Shown: positions 50,401-62,350 of the stretch, in pieces | Numbering within the stretch: position 1 is the first letter of the stretch | Layout: the number at the start of each line of letters is the position of its first letter | Assembly: GCF_020184175.1 (NCBI RefSeq) | Contig: NC_065531.1 | Location: 69,844,604 to 69,908,603 of the forward strand | DNA from: Aphis gossypii | Taxonomy: Eukaryota > Arthropoda > Insecta > Hemiptera > Aphididae | DNA: 64,000 nt | Direction of reading: 5' to 3' | The notes under the pieces: generated by a model | The model's input: the letters and a program-made list of their open reading frames with translations, nothing else | The model's database searches: none | Told to the model about the DNA's origin: nothing | Translations under genes and position numbers: made by a program

Positions 50401-53400
50401 TAAAAATAGGCACGCTATACACAGAGAAAGGGTACAATAAGAGACCGTCAGAATTCGTTAGAGCGTACATATTACACGCTGAAACGCGTGGTTAAACGTC
50501 GGAACATAATCGAAAAATTATGTAGGCCGTTGTAGTCGCATGATGGAGGGTGTGACGCTGTGCACTCGATGAATGACCTAATGGGGTAGCAATATACTAT
50601 ATAAATGTTAATCTGTTGCTGCCGCAGTTGAATAAATTAATATAATTGAAATACAATAATTGAAAAGAACTATAATGGATTATGAATACTACGAAAAATA
50701 TCTAACCAACTGAGTATTATACATTACGCGTAGGTACCCTACTCATAATAATTGGACAATATGTGCGAGTAAAATGATATATAGGTATACTTACGGCTAT
50801 AGTGCTATACCTAATAAATAATATAGGTATGTAATAAAAAACAATAGTACCTAACTCTATAATAATTAAAAAACTACAAGATTAAACTAATTTATAGGTA
50901 GGTACTTCCTATATACTAAGTTAAATCGGCTCAAAATCGGCAAATATATACTCGTTTTATTTAATTTAATTAAAGCTGTTCAAACTTTGAAAGTGGGTCG
51001 TTTTATCGTGCAATATTTAGACCGATAAGCGGAAAAAAATTTACCCAGTAAGACAAGTCAGATTTTAATTTTGAAAACATATTTGAATTCCTTATTTTCT
51101 TTTCTATAGGTTTTGTAGTAAAAGAATTTATTTTAATTTTTATAATAATAAAGTAAGGTGAATTTTGAAAAAAAAAATTGTATAAATATAATTCATTTGT
51201 TACTATAGTAATTAAACAATAAAAAAAAATAGATTACTTTATATTATTTACAATATGTACCCATATAATACCTAACAGAATTTTCTAAAAAATTACTCAT
51301 TAATTTGTTGTGGATATAGGTAATAAATTATTGTGTACTAAGTACTTATACTATACAGCCTTTGTATATTGGCCTCTTGCCCGTACTATAATTATAATAA
51401 ATAGATAAATATATATATACTATCCTAATCTAACTATCGATTAAATGAGTGATCAATTTATATCTAATATTCCAGAATTTATCAATTTGTTGATAATATA
51501 CACAATAAAAACCTTCGAAATACTGTATAATAATTTGTATTTATAAATCATTGTATGATATTTCAAAGTGACGAACTTGGGGTGAAAGTTTTTCTGCATA
51601 CACACCCCCTTCTCTTTATTCAGTTCATTATTAACATATCCGTTTTATAGCCCTTTGTATCTGAGGGTTCAAAAACACACCTCCTCTTCTCTAAAAGGTA
51701 TGGACGACTTTTAAAAGGGTGGTCCAATTAGGTCGATAATTTTGTTAAGGGGATTTTCATAAGTGTTGTTTTTTCTTGATTTATTTAAATATATATATAT
51801 AATAGTAATTAATATGTATAGTAAAATATAATGAAAACTATAAAAAAAACATAGGTATCTTTTGTGTAGGTATACCTACTGAAATACAAAAATAACAAAT
51901 TAATGGATGTTTGTAAAAATTTAATTCATTAATTAACAATACATAATATATTTTATATTATAGGTAATTATCAATTATTATTAATGCACATTTGCCTCAT
52001 TTTTAATTTACAAGATTATCGGAGAGTTATAATAGCAAGTATTAACTGTATTCATAGACAATAATAAGTCATTTATTATGGCTTACATTAAATAGTAGTC
52101 ATAACAATATATAATTTATTTATTACAAAAATAAATTAGCAAAATTAAAACGAAAACGATTAATTATTATATACCTTTTATCTTTTGTCATCCTTATGTA
52201 AGACGTATATGGTATATAATACCTATATACGCATTATGTACATATATATAGACCAATGACTAATGTTTGATAAATAAATTTAGTGTATTTAAAGCTACCA
52301 TTAAAGTATCAATAGATACTTAATTTAAAATAGAAACATAATTTCTAAAGTATCTTTGAATTTTTTTAAATAAATAGATAGCTAATATAAATATTATAAC
52401 GCATATACATTTATAAATTTCGTTTGAATAAAATCATTTATTTTCTAATTTTTCTTTCAGTTTGATAATATAGTAAGCCAATCACTCTAGTACTCTACAT
52501 TATTAATACTAAACCTTATCACCTAATATATTTGATCTACTGAACAAAAATTTGCTTGGTTTCATGTTGGTAAATCGAGGTAAAACATGGCTTCTTGCTA
52601 CCTCTTATAAGAAATGTATACTCTTAAAATAAGAAATATTCAAGTACCTACCTATAATATGTCGATGTCCGCGAGTATAGGTGTAGCTGGTATAGGTACT
52701 TTCTAATTAAGCTTTTAATATTTTCTTAATTCCAGATGACTTAGTAATAAATCTAGAAGATTTCTTAAAAATATGCGAATTGATTCAACAAGTCAACAAT
52801 ATTATGTCAAACCGTAACAAACCCTATTTATTTAACACTTCTTACTTTATTCTTTTTAAACTTAAATTGTAAATTAAATTTTATAGTTTATCGCTTATTG
52901 TATTAACAATTTTTAGAAACCATGAATTTAGGCTTTAGTAAGCTATATATTATAATAAGTGTGCTAAAGTTGGAGTTGAGTGATTTTTAAAAAATGTATT
53001 TATTTAAACATTCAACCGCTGTGCAAGTGCAGTACTGACGTAATAACAATTATAATATAAAATGTGTTTTTAGCACACTATAGAATCCGTACGATCACAA
53101 AGTACTACAGCATCAGTTATTATCACGGTCTCCCTTGACCCGGAATAATAAATTGCAGAAATTTGATTAGCGTCATGTTGATACACGTGCGCTGTATAGA
53201 AGGCCGTCGTCGTCGTTTCAACGATATCGTTACCACGTATCGACTTACCGGTTATTATTTTTTTTTTTATAATCTTTATCATTATTGTTCATTGTATCGG
53301 GTTTCCGCGCGTGATACGATTCAAATTTTACAATTGGTTTTAGAATTTAGACTTTTAGATAAAACATAGGTAATATAGTATTATTATAATGGATAAAATA

Positions 53401-54215
53401 TATTGCCTATATCATATTATTTTATATACCTATACGATATCGGAAATTCTATATTTAATATTATATTTATAAATGTATGATTGTTAACTGTTGCAGAGTA
53501 GGTATACCTACTGCAATAACGATGGACTTTAAATAATCCATCATTATTTCGAGTTGTGATTGTATCAATTAATAAACATATATTTTTTGTACAATAGTGA
53601 ATTATCTAATCAGAGGGATTTTTTACATAGGTATAAACACAATATATATATTATATATACCCATATAGGTATGTAGGTAGATATTTTATGATGTATACCT
53701 TTATGCTTTTAAGTATTAGTTATTATACGTATAATATATCTAATAGGCGTAATATCTGTAATGTATTTTTTTCTAGTTAATTAATTTTGTAAGTATATAG
53801 ATTGTATATTATATTATACAGTTGTTTAAATAAAAAACACAATAAGGTGCGAGCAAACATAAAAAAAATCTGTTTTACGAAAAATGTAAAAATTATAAGT
53901 AGGTAGGTTTCCTTAGGTATATAATACATAATATATAATATGTTTATTCAATCATTCGTAGGTATCTATATTATATTATCGACATCAGCCGAAGTTTATG
54001 CTTGAAAATCGCAAGAATTCATATATATTTGTATATTATTTCAACACGTTCAAATGACGGAAGAGCACTTTGTTGTTGCAAATTCGTGACAACGGTTAGA
54101 CGTGCATATATAATATATCGTATATACGCACAAAATTAATAATAAAACTCAATAATATATTATAATTTTTATACAAAATGCAATGAGTAGGTGGTATATA
54201 ATATATTAAATTGTT
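41401..54215. other. Long AT-rich gene-poor region
   Basis: About 13 kb in which I cannot support a gene. Short open frames (for example around 47,121-47,390 on plus and 50,132-50,470 on minus) lack repeats, domains and paired splice signals. Notable points are a possible mini-exon at 44,984, an hAT-like end at 48,188 and a moderately GC-rich patch at 50,140-50,560. It may be intron or intergenic space of long developmental genes. Confidence 0.5.
48188..48258 (+). mobile_element. Degraded hAT-like 5' end fragment
   Basis: CAGGGTTTTACCTACGGTCC followed by GCGGG..GGCCCGCCAGCG resembles the 'CAGGGGTGCCCAACCTACGGCCCGCGGGCC' style ends of hAT elements found across animals. No opposite end or target duplication is visible, so this is a fragment. 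Confidence 0.45.
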
Positions 54216-54800
54216 TACGAAAGCCGATCAGTGGGGGGGATGGGGCCCCGCGGTGGTAAACCGCGCGGCTTCTAAACACGTATAATAATAATAATGCGTA
54301 GGTAGGGCTGTCGACTAAAAATTTTACGTACAAACGAGCTCTATACGCGGCAAACAGCTGCAGCGGCGACCGTGCGCGGCAGCACAAAATGGCGTACGTG
54401 CGGCGCCAGCGTCGTGGCGACGAGGTCGGACGCCGCCGTAACGACTCCGCGACCGTCCGTCAGGCCGGCGAAACCGTTACGCCACAACTGGCAACGTCGC
54501 GCGGCCGAAGGCCCAGTCGGCCGACGTCGTTCCCGCGATCGGTCGCGGTCGTCGTCGCCGCCGCCGCGCCGTACGAGTATTAAATTTTGCACGCGCGCAC
54601 GCACACGCACGCTCGGGACGAACAACGCCGCCGCGTCGGTAATAGGCGGGCGGGTTGGGGCGGTGGTGGACGCTACTACGGCCGCCGATTTCCACCCCAT
54701 CGAAACCCTCGACGCCGTAATTGGGGGGGAGGGAGGGTGCGCGGATAATGCGTGGGGAAAAACGCCCTCATCGCTTCGACCCGTCACCGTATTATATAAT
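54216..54800. promoter_or_regulatory. GC-rich island, possible promoter or first exon
   Basis: A compact CpG island with GCCGCC and CGCGCACGCAC words. Frames of about 150 codons are open on both strands over the same bases, both arginine/alanine-rich and of no recognisable family, which is what high GC alone produces. One plus-strand ATG at 54,389 (MAYVRRQRRGDE) has an acceptable context, but support for translation is weak. Confidence 0.45.
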
Positions 54801-56440
54801 GCTGTGCTGGCTGCGAAAGCAGAAATTAATATTGAATAGTGCAGCTCTGACGCTATACATATTATTATATATATACTTACATAAAGGACTATACCCTTAC
54901 CCGCCTACGCTTCGTATAAATATATAATATTTGTATTATATACGTCGGTACATCGTGCATCATTAGACTGACCGCGCGATCGATAGTCATAGCGAATAAC
55001 GTATATAAATAATTATAATTATTACATTGTCGTGTCGGCGGCGGTTTAATCGCCGACGTCGTGTTAAATAAATTAAAATATTGTTAAATATTTAACGACC
55101 GCACATCATTATGTATCTCGATATCAGCCGGCTCAGCAATTTTTAGCTATTTATACTATATACTTACGTTCATCTCATATAGGTAAGCACCTCTCTCGCT
55201 CCCTTAAAAAAAATAATCAACACAGCTAAATCCGAAGGATATTTTTAACTTAATATATCCGATAATTATTATTATAATAGACTATATATACAGTTGCGAG
55301 TATAAGAATACAATAATACCTAGCTAAGTATATTTCAATATGGCGATCATCAATTCATAATAATAACTGCAGTTTTAACTTTTTGTTTACCTAACATTTG
55401 AAAATCAAAGTGTGTTCTCTGTGCATTTATACATTTGTAAGATTTTACAAACGTATTATTTGATGCTTAGTGAGCATGTAGTATATATAAGCAGATAAAC
55501 AATAAGATTATGGTAATATTTCTCGGTAAATTCATGAAATATCGCAATAAAATCAGTTTATACATTTCATTAGAATACAGATGAGTCAATTGCTCCTTAT
55601 TCTTTTATATTTTAGATACTTATTTTTATTATATTATGTTGTTTTATCTGAAAATTTATTGAGAAACCAACGGATTGATATATAGCTAAAAGGATAACTA
55701 TATATCTAACTACTATTCTAAAAAAACACAAATTTATTTATTAAAATTTAAAGATGTTCTATTACTGCAGGGATGGTCAACTGCAGGTTGATCGCGAGGT
55801 GAATTAGCGAGTCAATCGCGACGCCATTTATCATTTTCTTAAATTTTTTCTAGAAAACAAATAAAATATTTGTTTATTGAAAATTAGTGTAGCTTATAGC
55901 AAAATATAAATGTTTTACTTCCCCCCTCAATTGGTCTAAACATAATTAACTCATACACCATATTATCACAAGCCTAAAATCACAATATTATATTATAAAT
56001 GATTTACCACATGTAATATACTAATATAGCGTAATATTTATACCTATTACCTCACTAGTTGACTATTACATGCTCCTATTATGAACAAGCTAGATCAATA
56101 TATTATATTAGAATATTAATGGACATACGTTAAGAAACTAAAACGAGATATTTTCTACATTTTATTTTTATTTTTAATCCAGATAAAATTTTAAAATCGT
56201 ATGTATATATTTATAGACCATAGAAAACTAAAAGCATTTTTAAATTTTCGGGAGAAGAGCTTCAGTCTCTTAAACCTCATCCTACTCCACTTATCATAGA
56301 CGCGTAAATATAAATTTCGGTTTCAGATACAGGTGTCCAGTACATTAAGACAAATCCAGTTAATATTCTAATGTTTGCAAATACAAATTTGAAATAAAAA
56401 ACGCATTTTTATCATAATAGGTATATAGGTATATTGTTAT
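54801..56440. other. AT-rich stretch with one transposon end
   Basis: No gene seen. CpG-rich words continue to about 55,065; an hAT-like end lies at 55,768. Confidence 0.55.
55768..55835 (+). mobile_element. Degraded hAT-like end fragment
   Basis: CAGGGATGGTCAACTGCAGG followed by GATCGCGAGG and AATCGCGACG resembles the 'CAGGGGTGGGCAAACTGCGG' class of hAT ends. A similar inverted end occurs at 58,545-58,620, but the flanking 8-mers differ, so the two are not a simple pair. Confidence 0.4.
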
Positions 56441-56444
56441 AATA

Positions 56445-56900
56445 GAATAAGTTTCATTACAAAATATAATCCACAACTTAAATTGATTGATTTGAGAATA
56501 AATAAAAACAAGTATAAAGTTAAGAATGTATATAAGTACAACTGTACAAGTATGTAAGATTTTATATGATAACTATATCATATTTTTTAACATTGTAATA
56601 ATATATGACTAAATTGTTTTAGTCGAATAAGTTTCGTAACAAATTATAATTCACAAAATTATTTAAATTAATTGATTTAAGAATGTATACTGTACAACTG
56701 TACAAGTATATGTAACATTTTATATGATAACTATCATATGTTTGAACATTGCAGTAATAATATATGACTATAAATTATTTTAGTCGAATAAGTTTTATAA
56801 CAAATTATAATTCACAAAATTATTTAAATCAATTGATTTAAGAAAGTATACTGTACAACTGTACAAGTATTTGTAACATTTTTTATGCAATAAATTTTAA
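56445..56900. repeat. Three-copy tandem repeat, unit about 160-180 bp
   Basis: GAATAAGTTT(C/T) begins units at about 56,445, 56,626 and 56,786. Each continues with a CAAATTATAATTCACAA-like phrase, AATTGATTTAAGAA, GTACAACTGTACAAGTAT and TTTTATATGATAACTAT. The first copy is longer and more diverged. The array lies just downstream of the 244-codon minus-strand gene. Confidence 0.75.
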
Positions 56901-56956
56901 GTTTGAACACTGTATGTTTATGTACAGTCTATTTTTATACTACCGCAGACCATATA

Positions 56957-57691
56957 TCATGCAGCACCGCAACAAAAGACTCGACGGGTGAATTTCTTCG
57001 CCCGCTTCCACAACGAGATACGCTTGATTTTTACCGGAATAACTTCTACAGGCTCTGTCTGCACTTCAGTTGTAATACTATCCGTCAACGAGTCAGGTGA
57101 ATCTGGCATCGGAGTAATGCACTCGGTTTCGGCAGTCTTATAAAATACCTTATCCGTGTAATGGATAGCTATGTTCGGCATTGAACGCCATAATCTAGGC
57201 CGACGACTGTCGAAACTTCGGAACTTCGCAGCATCCAATTCGCCCGAGCCATCGTGTTTTGGTTGTGCTACAGAAACCGGCGGATCGGATGTGACGGACG
57301 GCGATCGGATCTCGTCTTCTCCCGCGGCAGCTGGTGGCACCATCACTTCTGCGTTCACCAAACCAACGTAATACTGCATTTCCGGTCCGACGAAGTTGGC
57401 TAATTCAATCGATCCCGGGCAATGTTCAAGTGGTTTGGCGGAAACCTGCTGTACTGCAACGGCAGCCGATGCTTCGATCGCGGCGGTGTCGCCATCATTT
57501 GTTATTGACGCCGACATATTTGGCATCGATCCGTCGGGTCGTTTTATTGTTGGTACAATTTCAGTATCTACAGTGATTTCTTTCCTTTGTCCATCGTCTG
57601 GTTTCGTTAAAGGTTCCGTTATCAAGGCCTCAGAGGACGAAGACAGAGTCTTGTTCTCGGCGTTATCGCATACATCGTTAACGTTCTGCAT
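56957..57691 (-). CDS. Intronless 244-residue protein with basic Cys-Cys C-terminus, unknown function
   Basis: The ATG is at 57,691 and the stop TGA at 56,957-56,959. Its GC is well above the flanks and codon use is non-repetitive, so this is a real gene. Residues 1-50 are acidic/Ser-rich. SMPN occurs twice (GSMPNMSASI at 54-63, RSMPNIAIHY at 170-178), suggesting a short linear motif. An Ala/Val-rich stretch lies at 70-85, an acidic Pro/Ser/Thr-rich region at 190-215 (PEST-like), and the end is strongly basic, VKIKRISLWKRAKKFTRRVF, followed by CCGAA. A Cys-Cys pair after a basic amphipathic segment is what palmitoylated, membrane-attached proteins show; that location is inference. There is no signal peptide or transmembrane helix. 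The lack of introns suggests a retrocopy or a terminal exon of a gene whose earlier exons lie to the right. No family recognised. Confidence 0.75.
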   Translation of the reverse strand: MQNVNDVCDNAENKTLSSSSEALITEPLTKPDDGQRKEITVDTEIVPTIKRPDGSMPNMSASITNDGDTAAIEASAAVAVQQVSAKPLEHCPGSIELANFVGPEMQYYVGLVNAEVMVPPAAAGEDEIRSPSVTSDPPVSVAQPKHDGSGELDAAKFRSFDSRRPRLWRSMPNIAIHYTDKVFYKTAETECITPMPDSPDSLTDSITTEVQTEPVEVIPVKIKRISLWKRAKKFTRRVFCCGAA

Positions 57692-58227
57692 GCTTGTATA
57701 TAAATATTATACGTTTTAAAACTTTATGCGTTTGAAATTAAACAATTATTAAATGTACGGTTTGTAATAGGTACTTTAATATGTTAAGAGTGAAGAGTAA
57801 ATTGAGACTGTGAAATTATTCGATACCGACGGTATATTGTATTTATTTCAAAACTATATGCGGTTGTCAATAGCAACGCAATATACAGATGTTTATAGTT
57901 TTTGTAATGGAAATACATTTTTTTTCAAATCATCATATGAACATTTTTAATTATTTTCAAATTTAATTTTATGTGAATAGGTACATCACTTTTCGGAAAA
58001 GAATGAAAGAATGTATATATATATTTTTTTCAGCAGGATGGATATAAATTATTAAATTGATACAATATTATAGTAATAATAATATGGTCACATAGGTATC
58101 ACGTATATTGTGTATTCAATAAAATAAATAACGGTCAAGTTGTCACACACAGATAACCCTTATAACCCTGCATACATCTTAAATCATTGATGAAAGGAAC
58201 GATTTACAATATTTGGTCTCGTGAGCA
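57692..58227. other. Upstream region of the 244-codon gene
   Basis: AT-rich; a TATTTATATAC sequence precedes the ATG on the minus strand by about 10-20 bases, too close to be its promoter TATA box unless the true start codon is further in. No other feature. Confidence 0.4.
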
Positions 58228-58440
58228 CTAATATGTGGTTATGATATGAGGGTCTCTAGCTGTCACCAAAAACAAAGACAATTTCTTTATAGAAACGCGG
58301 AGAACTTTGATGGAGTTGGCTGCGACTCTGGCCGGTTTGACCAGGTCGTCTCCTCTCGTCAGTACATGAGCATCCACCAAACCAAGAAGTGCATAATGAG
58401 TACCAGCCAACTCTAACATTCTGGATCCTGCGAGCTACAA
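58228..58440 (-). other. Possible exon or gene remnant, unknown
   Basis: On the minus strand an open stretch reads SRMLELAGTHYALLGLVDAH, then VLTRGDDLVKPARVAANSIK and further to a stop at 58,228. GC and codon use are well above the flanks and the residues look like a helical protein segment. An acceptor-like GTTGTAG precedes it near 58,436. I cannot identify the family and there is no matching donor or partner exon, so it may be a pseudogene fragment. Confidence 0.3.
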
Positions 58441-58544
58441 CTGGGGCTCACTAATATAAAAATTAGATTTAGAAAAAGGCAATAAATAATTCTGAAAAAT
58501 GAGTCTAGAAACTAGTATATTTTTATTGTTGTTTATTGACAACC

Positions 58545-58620
58545 TTTTTTTTTTTTGTCGATTGCGACAACCTAAAACACCTCTGCAGAGGCACAAGTCT
58601 TTTAAAGTTGGCCACCTCTG
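58545..58620 (-). mobile_element. Degraded hAT-like end fragment
   Basis: On the minus strand it starts CAGAGGTGGCCAACTTTAAA and continues with GGTTGTCGCAATCGACA, resembling 'CAGGGGTGGCCAAC' hAT ends. No target duplication pairs it with the end at 55,768. Confidence 0.4.
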
Positions 58621-58989
58621 TTCTTTTACATTGATACATTGATTGCAAGAACACATTAGCCGACCTTTGTGATAACCTGCATTAAAAATAAAACGAATAA
58701 CCATCATACATTTTCCTTGACATCTATAAAAAAGGAAAAAACTTGTTCTATAAGAACAGGCCTATTTTATGTACCAATTTTGTGATGACGTTATTTAACT
58801 TTTTTCTAAATTTTGTTTTCAAATAATTATTCCAAATACCACTCTAAGTATCATCACGTCACCCGATTTTTAAAGGGTTGAAATTTGAAATCAGTAAAAA
58901 TAAGTTTTTATTTTTATTTTTAAGTTTTTTTTTGTTTATAAATTGTTGCTATTGGTTTTTAATAAAAATTAGTTGTAATAATAAAAAAA

Positions 58990-59060
58990 GAGTGGTCAAG
59001 TGAGTAACGCTCTGCTGTATAGTAGGTCACTATAATTGATGTATTAAATTTGAATCCTAT
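58990..59060 (+). repeat. tRNA-like (SINE-like) sequence
   Basis: TGGTCAAGTGAG (58,993-59,004) fits an RNA polymerase III A box, and AATTTGAATCC (about 59,047-59,057) loosely fits a B box at tRNA-like spacing. The intervening sequence does not fold into a clean cloverleaf that I can draw, so a tRNA gene is unlikely; a tRNA-derived repeat is more plausible. Confidence 0.25.
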
Positions 59061-59214
59061 AAGAGGTATCATATTGAATAGGTAATTTTGAAAGGCGGTA
59101 AGATGAATTGTCAGCCTATAGGTAGTATATAATTTCCAGTGGTTGGTGAAAAAGGTGGTTTATGATTTAATGGCCCGAATACACCAACATTTAAGTTCTT
59201 TTATAATTATTGTA

Positions 59215-59410
59215 AGGTAAACTTATGGAAAAACTTTGTATCTATTAAATTTTTAACTCTTAGCTATTTATAAGCAAAAATTTTTATGAATTTAACCTAC
59301 AAAATAATTTGCAAATATTCATGATTTTGACAAATTTTTGTTAATAGCGGTATTTGTACTTTAAATGCTAATAAAAAAAAAAGTTTTGCCTATGTATTCT
59401 TATAACTTTT
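59215..59410 (-). repeat. Fragment of the 1.5-kb nested element family
   Basis: The reverse complement matches about 28,610-28,800 of the element in MULE intron 3, including AAAATCATGAATATTTGCAA, TTATTTTGTAG and AAGAATACATAGGCA, with scattered differences. It is a truncated older copy. Confidence 0.65.
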
Positions 59411-61036
59411 GAATCACTATATACATTTACCATTATAGATATTAGTAAAAGCAGTATCTATTTTATTTCTGATTATATACAATTTAACTAAATAATGCAA
59501 ATATTATACCTAAACACCTTGTGTTTATATATAATATATATACTCGTAATTATAAGCAGATATGGATAGAACCATTATTTAGTTATAATGAGAGTTAACT
59601 CAATATACCTATAACTTTAATATAGATTAAATATATAGGTACTGTTCTGAACCATTTCAACGAGTATTAGGCTTATAAAAGTTTTATAAAGCTCCGCGGG
59701 CCAGTATTTATCCTATCCATACAACCATACAAAACATACAATAAAGTGTACTTATTTATAACTATTGTTATAGTTTACCACAAGTTTAAATTAAAAATAG
59801 TTAGCACCTCACCTGTTCTACTGTCCGTTATAATACCTATCATTAGCCAACATTATATACTACTCGTATCGCCGACGAATCCTCTTTAGTTATATATAAT
59901 GAAACATTTATAATACGCCACAACACGCATTATCGTATAACTAACAAAGTATATAGGTACCTATAAAAATAATTTTTGTACAGAAATTTAGAATACATTA
60001 AATGTGTAGTATTATATTTTATAACAACCAAAATGTTGATAGGTATAAGTGTGTAACATTTTAATTATACTTACACTATACATAATATGATATTTTCGTT
60101 AGACATCAGTTAAAAATTATTGCATTGCCGGTTTGTCGAGTGCTTAAAAGTATCATCATGGTTTAAAATAAATTCTGAACTTGATTGAAAATGTATTATA
60201 GTTATTTGGATAATAATATTATTTATTGAATTTATATAATAATATCAAGAGGTTAAAATATTAAATTATAGGTCAGTATAATAAATATATATCTATTGAT
60301 AGTGTATGGCAATCGTATTAGAAGTCGAACAGTTATACTCGCAAGTCACAGAGAAGAAAATAGTACCTATATTATGCACTTATTGACCTGGAAATTCGCA
60401 TAAATCAATAATCATAAATGTTTTATTATATTATTTTAGCTGTATATCATATAATAACATATTGTTATAATATATTGTTGTTGCAGTAATGGCGATGATG
60501 ATAACATTAAAATCGTTACAAAAAGATTTAGTCGACTGAAACAATAATCGTAATTTTCAACTTATGTATATATATATATACATTATACATAATACATAAT
60601 ATATAGGGTTTTTCCAGGAAGCAACATCCCTATAGGGGGGTACTATAGGACCCAAGCACCCCCCTCTAGATTCGAGTCTAATAATATACACTGGCATACT
60701 GCAATGGTACATTTTGTTATACTATATTTATACATAGGTATATATACATATTTAATGATAATATATATTAAAAACGATTATAAAAAGGCATTACAATTAT
60801 TATGGCCATAATTAGGGAGTGGCTATACAGAGGGTGCTGATCACTGCTAGTTTTTAAACAAGACATGAATAAATATACAATACATAATATTGTACCAGGG
60901 CTTCAGCGTCCAATGCGATATTTTTTTTATATATTTAAATCATATGTCCCCGGATAAACAAGCATAATATAATATATTATTATGGGGTGACCCTATACGC
61001 ATTAATACACACACACTGACACTCACTGCACATATG

Positions 61037-61068
<32 letters not shown>

Positions 61069-62020
61069 ATAATTTAATACATACATCTAATAAAGGGCGT
61101 TCGGTACAACGCGTTTCATATAAACCAGGTGCTGCAATATTGACGATACGTTGACGGGTGTAGAGGGGTGGTGGTGATGGTGAAAAACCGCGCGCTGTAC
61201 AAAGAACCGCAATAACCGCCGTGCCGAAGGGAGACTTAAACATCTGCTATACCATCACCGCTGTAGATATTTACGTGATACAACAAAAACACTCGTCATA
61301 TAAGATACCTCATATATACGTATACATATATTATATACAGATGGATACGTGCGCGGATAGAACATATACAATAATATTATGTATTTAAGTGTGAAGTCAC
61401 GGGTTCATAGTCATTATCGTCGTCTGTCGTGTCCTGCAAGAGTTGAGCTCATAACTCACGAAATTTCCCGATTGATCATGATTGTTTAGTGAATGATACA
61501 TACAGACCATCGTGATTACAACGGCCAATCGGACAGATGACAACAGATGGAAGAGCATAATCATAAAAAGGGGGTTTCCATTATACATATAATTCGCATA
61601 TACTTACCTATGAGGTGCATAAAAGTGCTGGTTATACATACCTACATTTATAAGCGGTTGTAGTGGAATCCTAGCGCAATATTGATATATAATATTAAAT
61701 AATATAGGTATATAATACAATATAATTAATTATATTTATTATAATAATATAGTTTTTATTTATTACAAATATAATAGTTAAGGACAAAATCATATATTTA
61801 AATTAATATTCAAATTTATTGAAAAATGTATAGGTGCTATAGTGATGGATCTGGTAAAATTGTTTTCTTTATTATATATATTATTATTTATTATTACCAA
61901 TTATGTACCATATATACTCACAACCACGCATACAATCGCGGTATTATACAATATAATATTATATTAGGTATGTGCAAACGCCGTCCGGTACAACGATATA
62001 TACAACTAATGCCCCCTGGT
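59411..62020. other. AT-rich intergenic stretch
   Basis: TA-rich sequence with a long (TA)n run at about 61,036-61,070. A donor-like ATAG followed by GTAAGTATATG on the minus strand at 61,607 could belong to an untranslated exon of a gene starting in the next island, but nothing else supports it. Confidence 0.45.
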
Positions 62021-62350
62021 AGATGTTTGTCGCAGCTGCAGCGGCGGCGGCGGCGGCGGCGGCGACAAAACGGGCGAAATATATATTATATTATATAACA
62101 GCGACCGCTGCGGTGTCGTCTGGGGAGGGGATGGTGCTGGTACTCTTTTGTTAATATTATTATTATATATTTTTTGGTTAGAGCGCGTACAAGGCCGTGG
62201 CGGAGGGGATGGTTTTCGTTTTTGTTTTGTCCACTTCGCCACCGCCCCGGTCGGGTCCGACGAACCGGACGAGGAGGAGGGTCCGGAAACAAGCGCGCAG
62301 ACGATTGGCCGCAACTGCCGAAGGGTCGTGAGCCGCTCGTATACACCACG
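62021..62350. promoter_or_regulatory. GC-rich island, possible promoter or first exon
   Basis: Starts with a (CGG)n run (about 62,040-62,063) followed by G-rich, CpG-containing sequence. Frames on both strands are low-complexity (Pro/Arg/Gly-rich). No protein is called. Confidence 0.4.

Noticed and set aside
50132..50470. 112-codon minus-strand frame
   Set aside because: No domain, no convincing start context or splice sites, and no codon bias; the slightly higher GC alone explains the length.
54341..54839. Overlapping frames of 148 (minus) and 155 (plus) codons
   Set aside because: Both are open over the same GC-rich bases, arginine/alanine-rich and unlike any family; stop codons are simply rare at this composition.
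57171..57719. Plus-strand frames opposite the 244-codon gene
   Set aside because: They are antisense shadows; the minus strand has the single full-length frame with sensible protein composition.
55768..58620. A complete hAT element bounded by the two similar inverted ends
   Set aside because: The ends are similar, but the flanking 8-mers differ and no hAT transposase lies between, so they are treated as independent fragments.
58990..59060. Functional tRNA gene
   Set aside because: Only a good A box and a weak B box are seen; no acceptor-stem pairing or recognisable anticodon arm.
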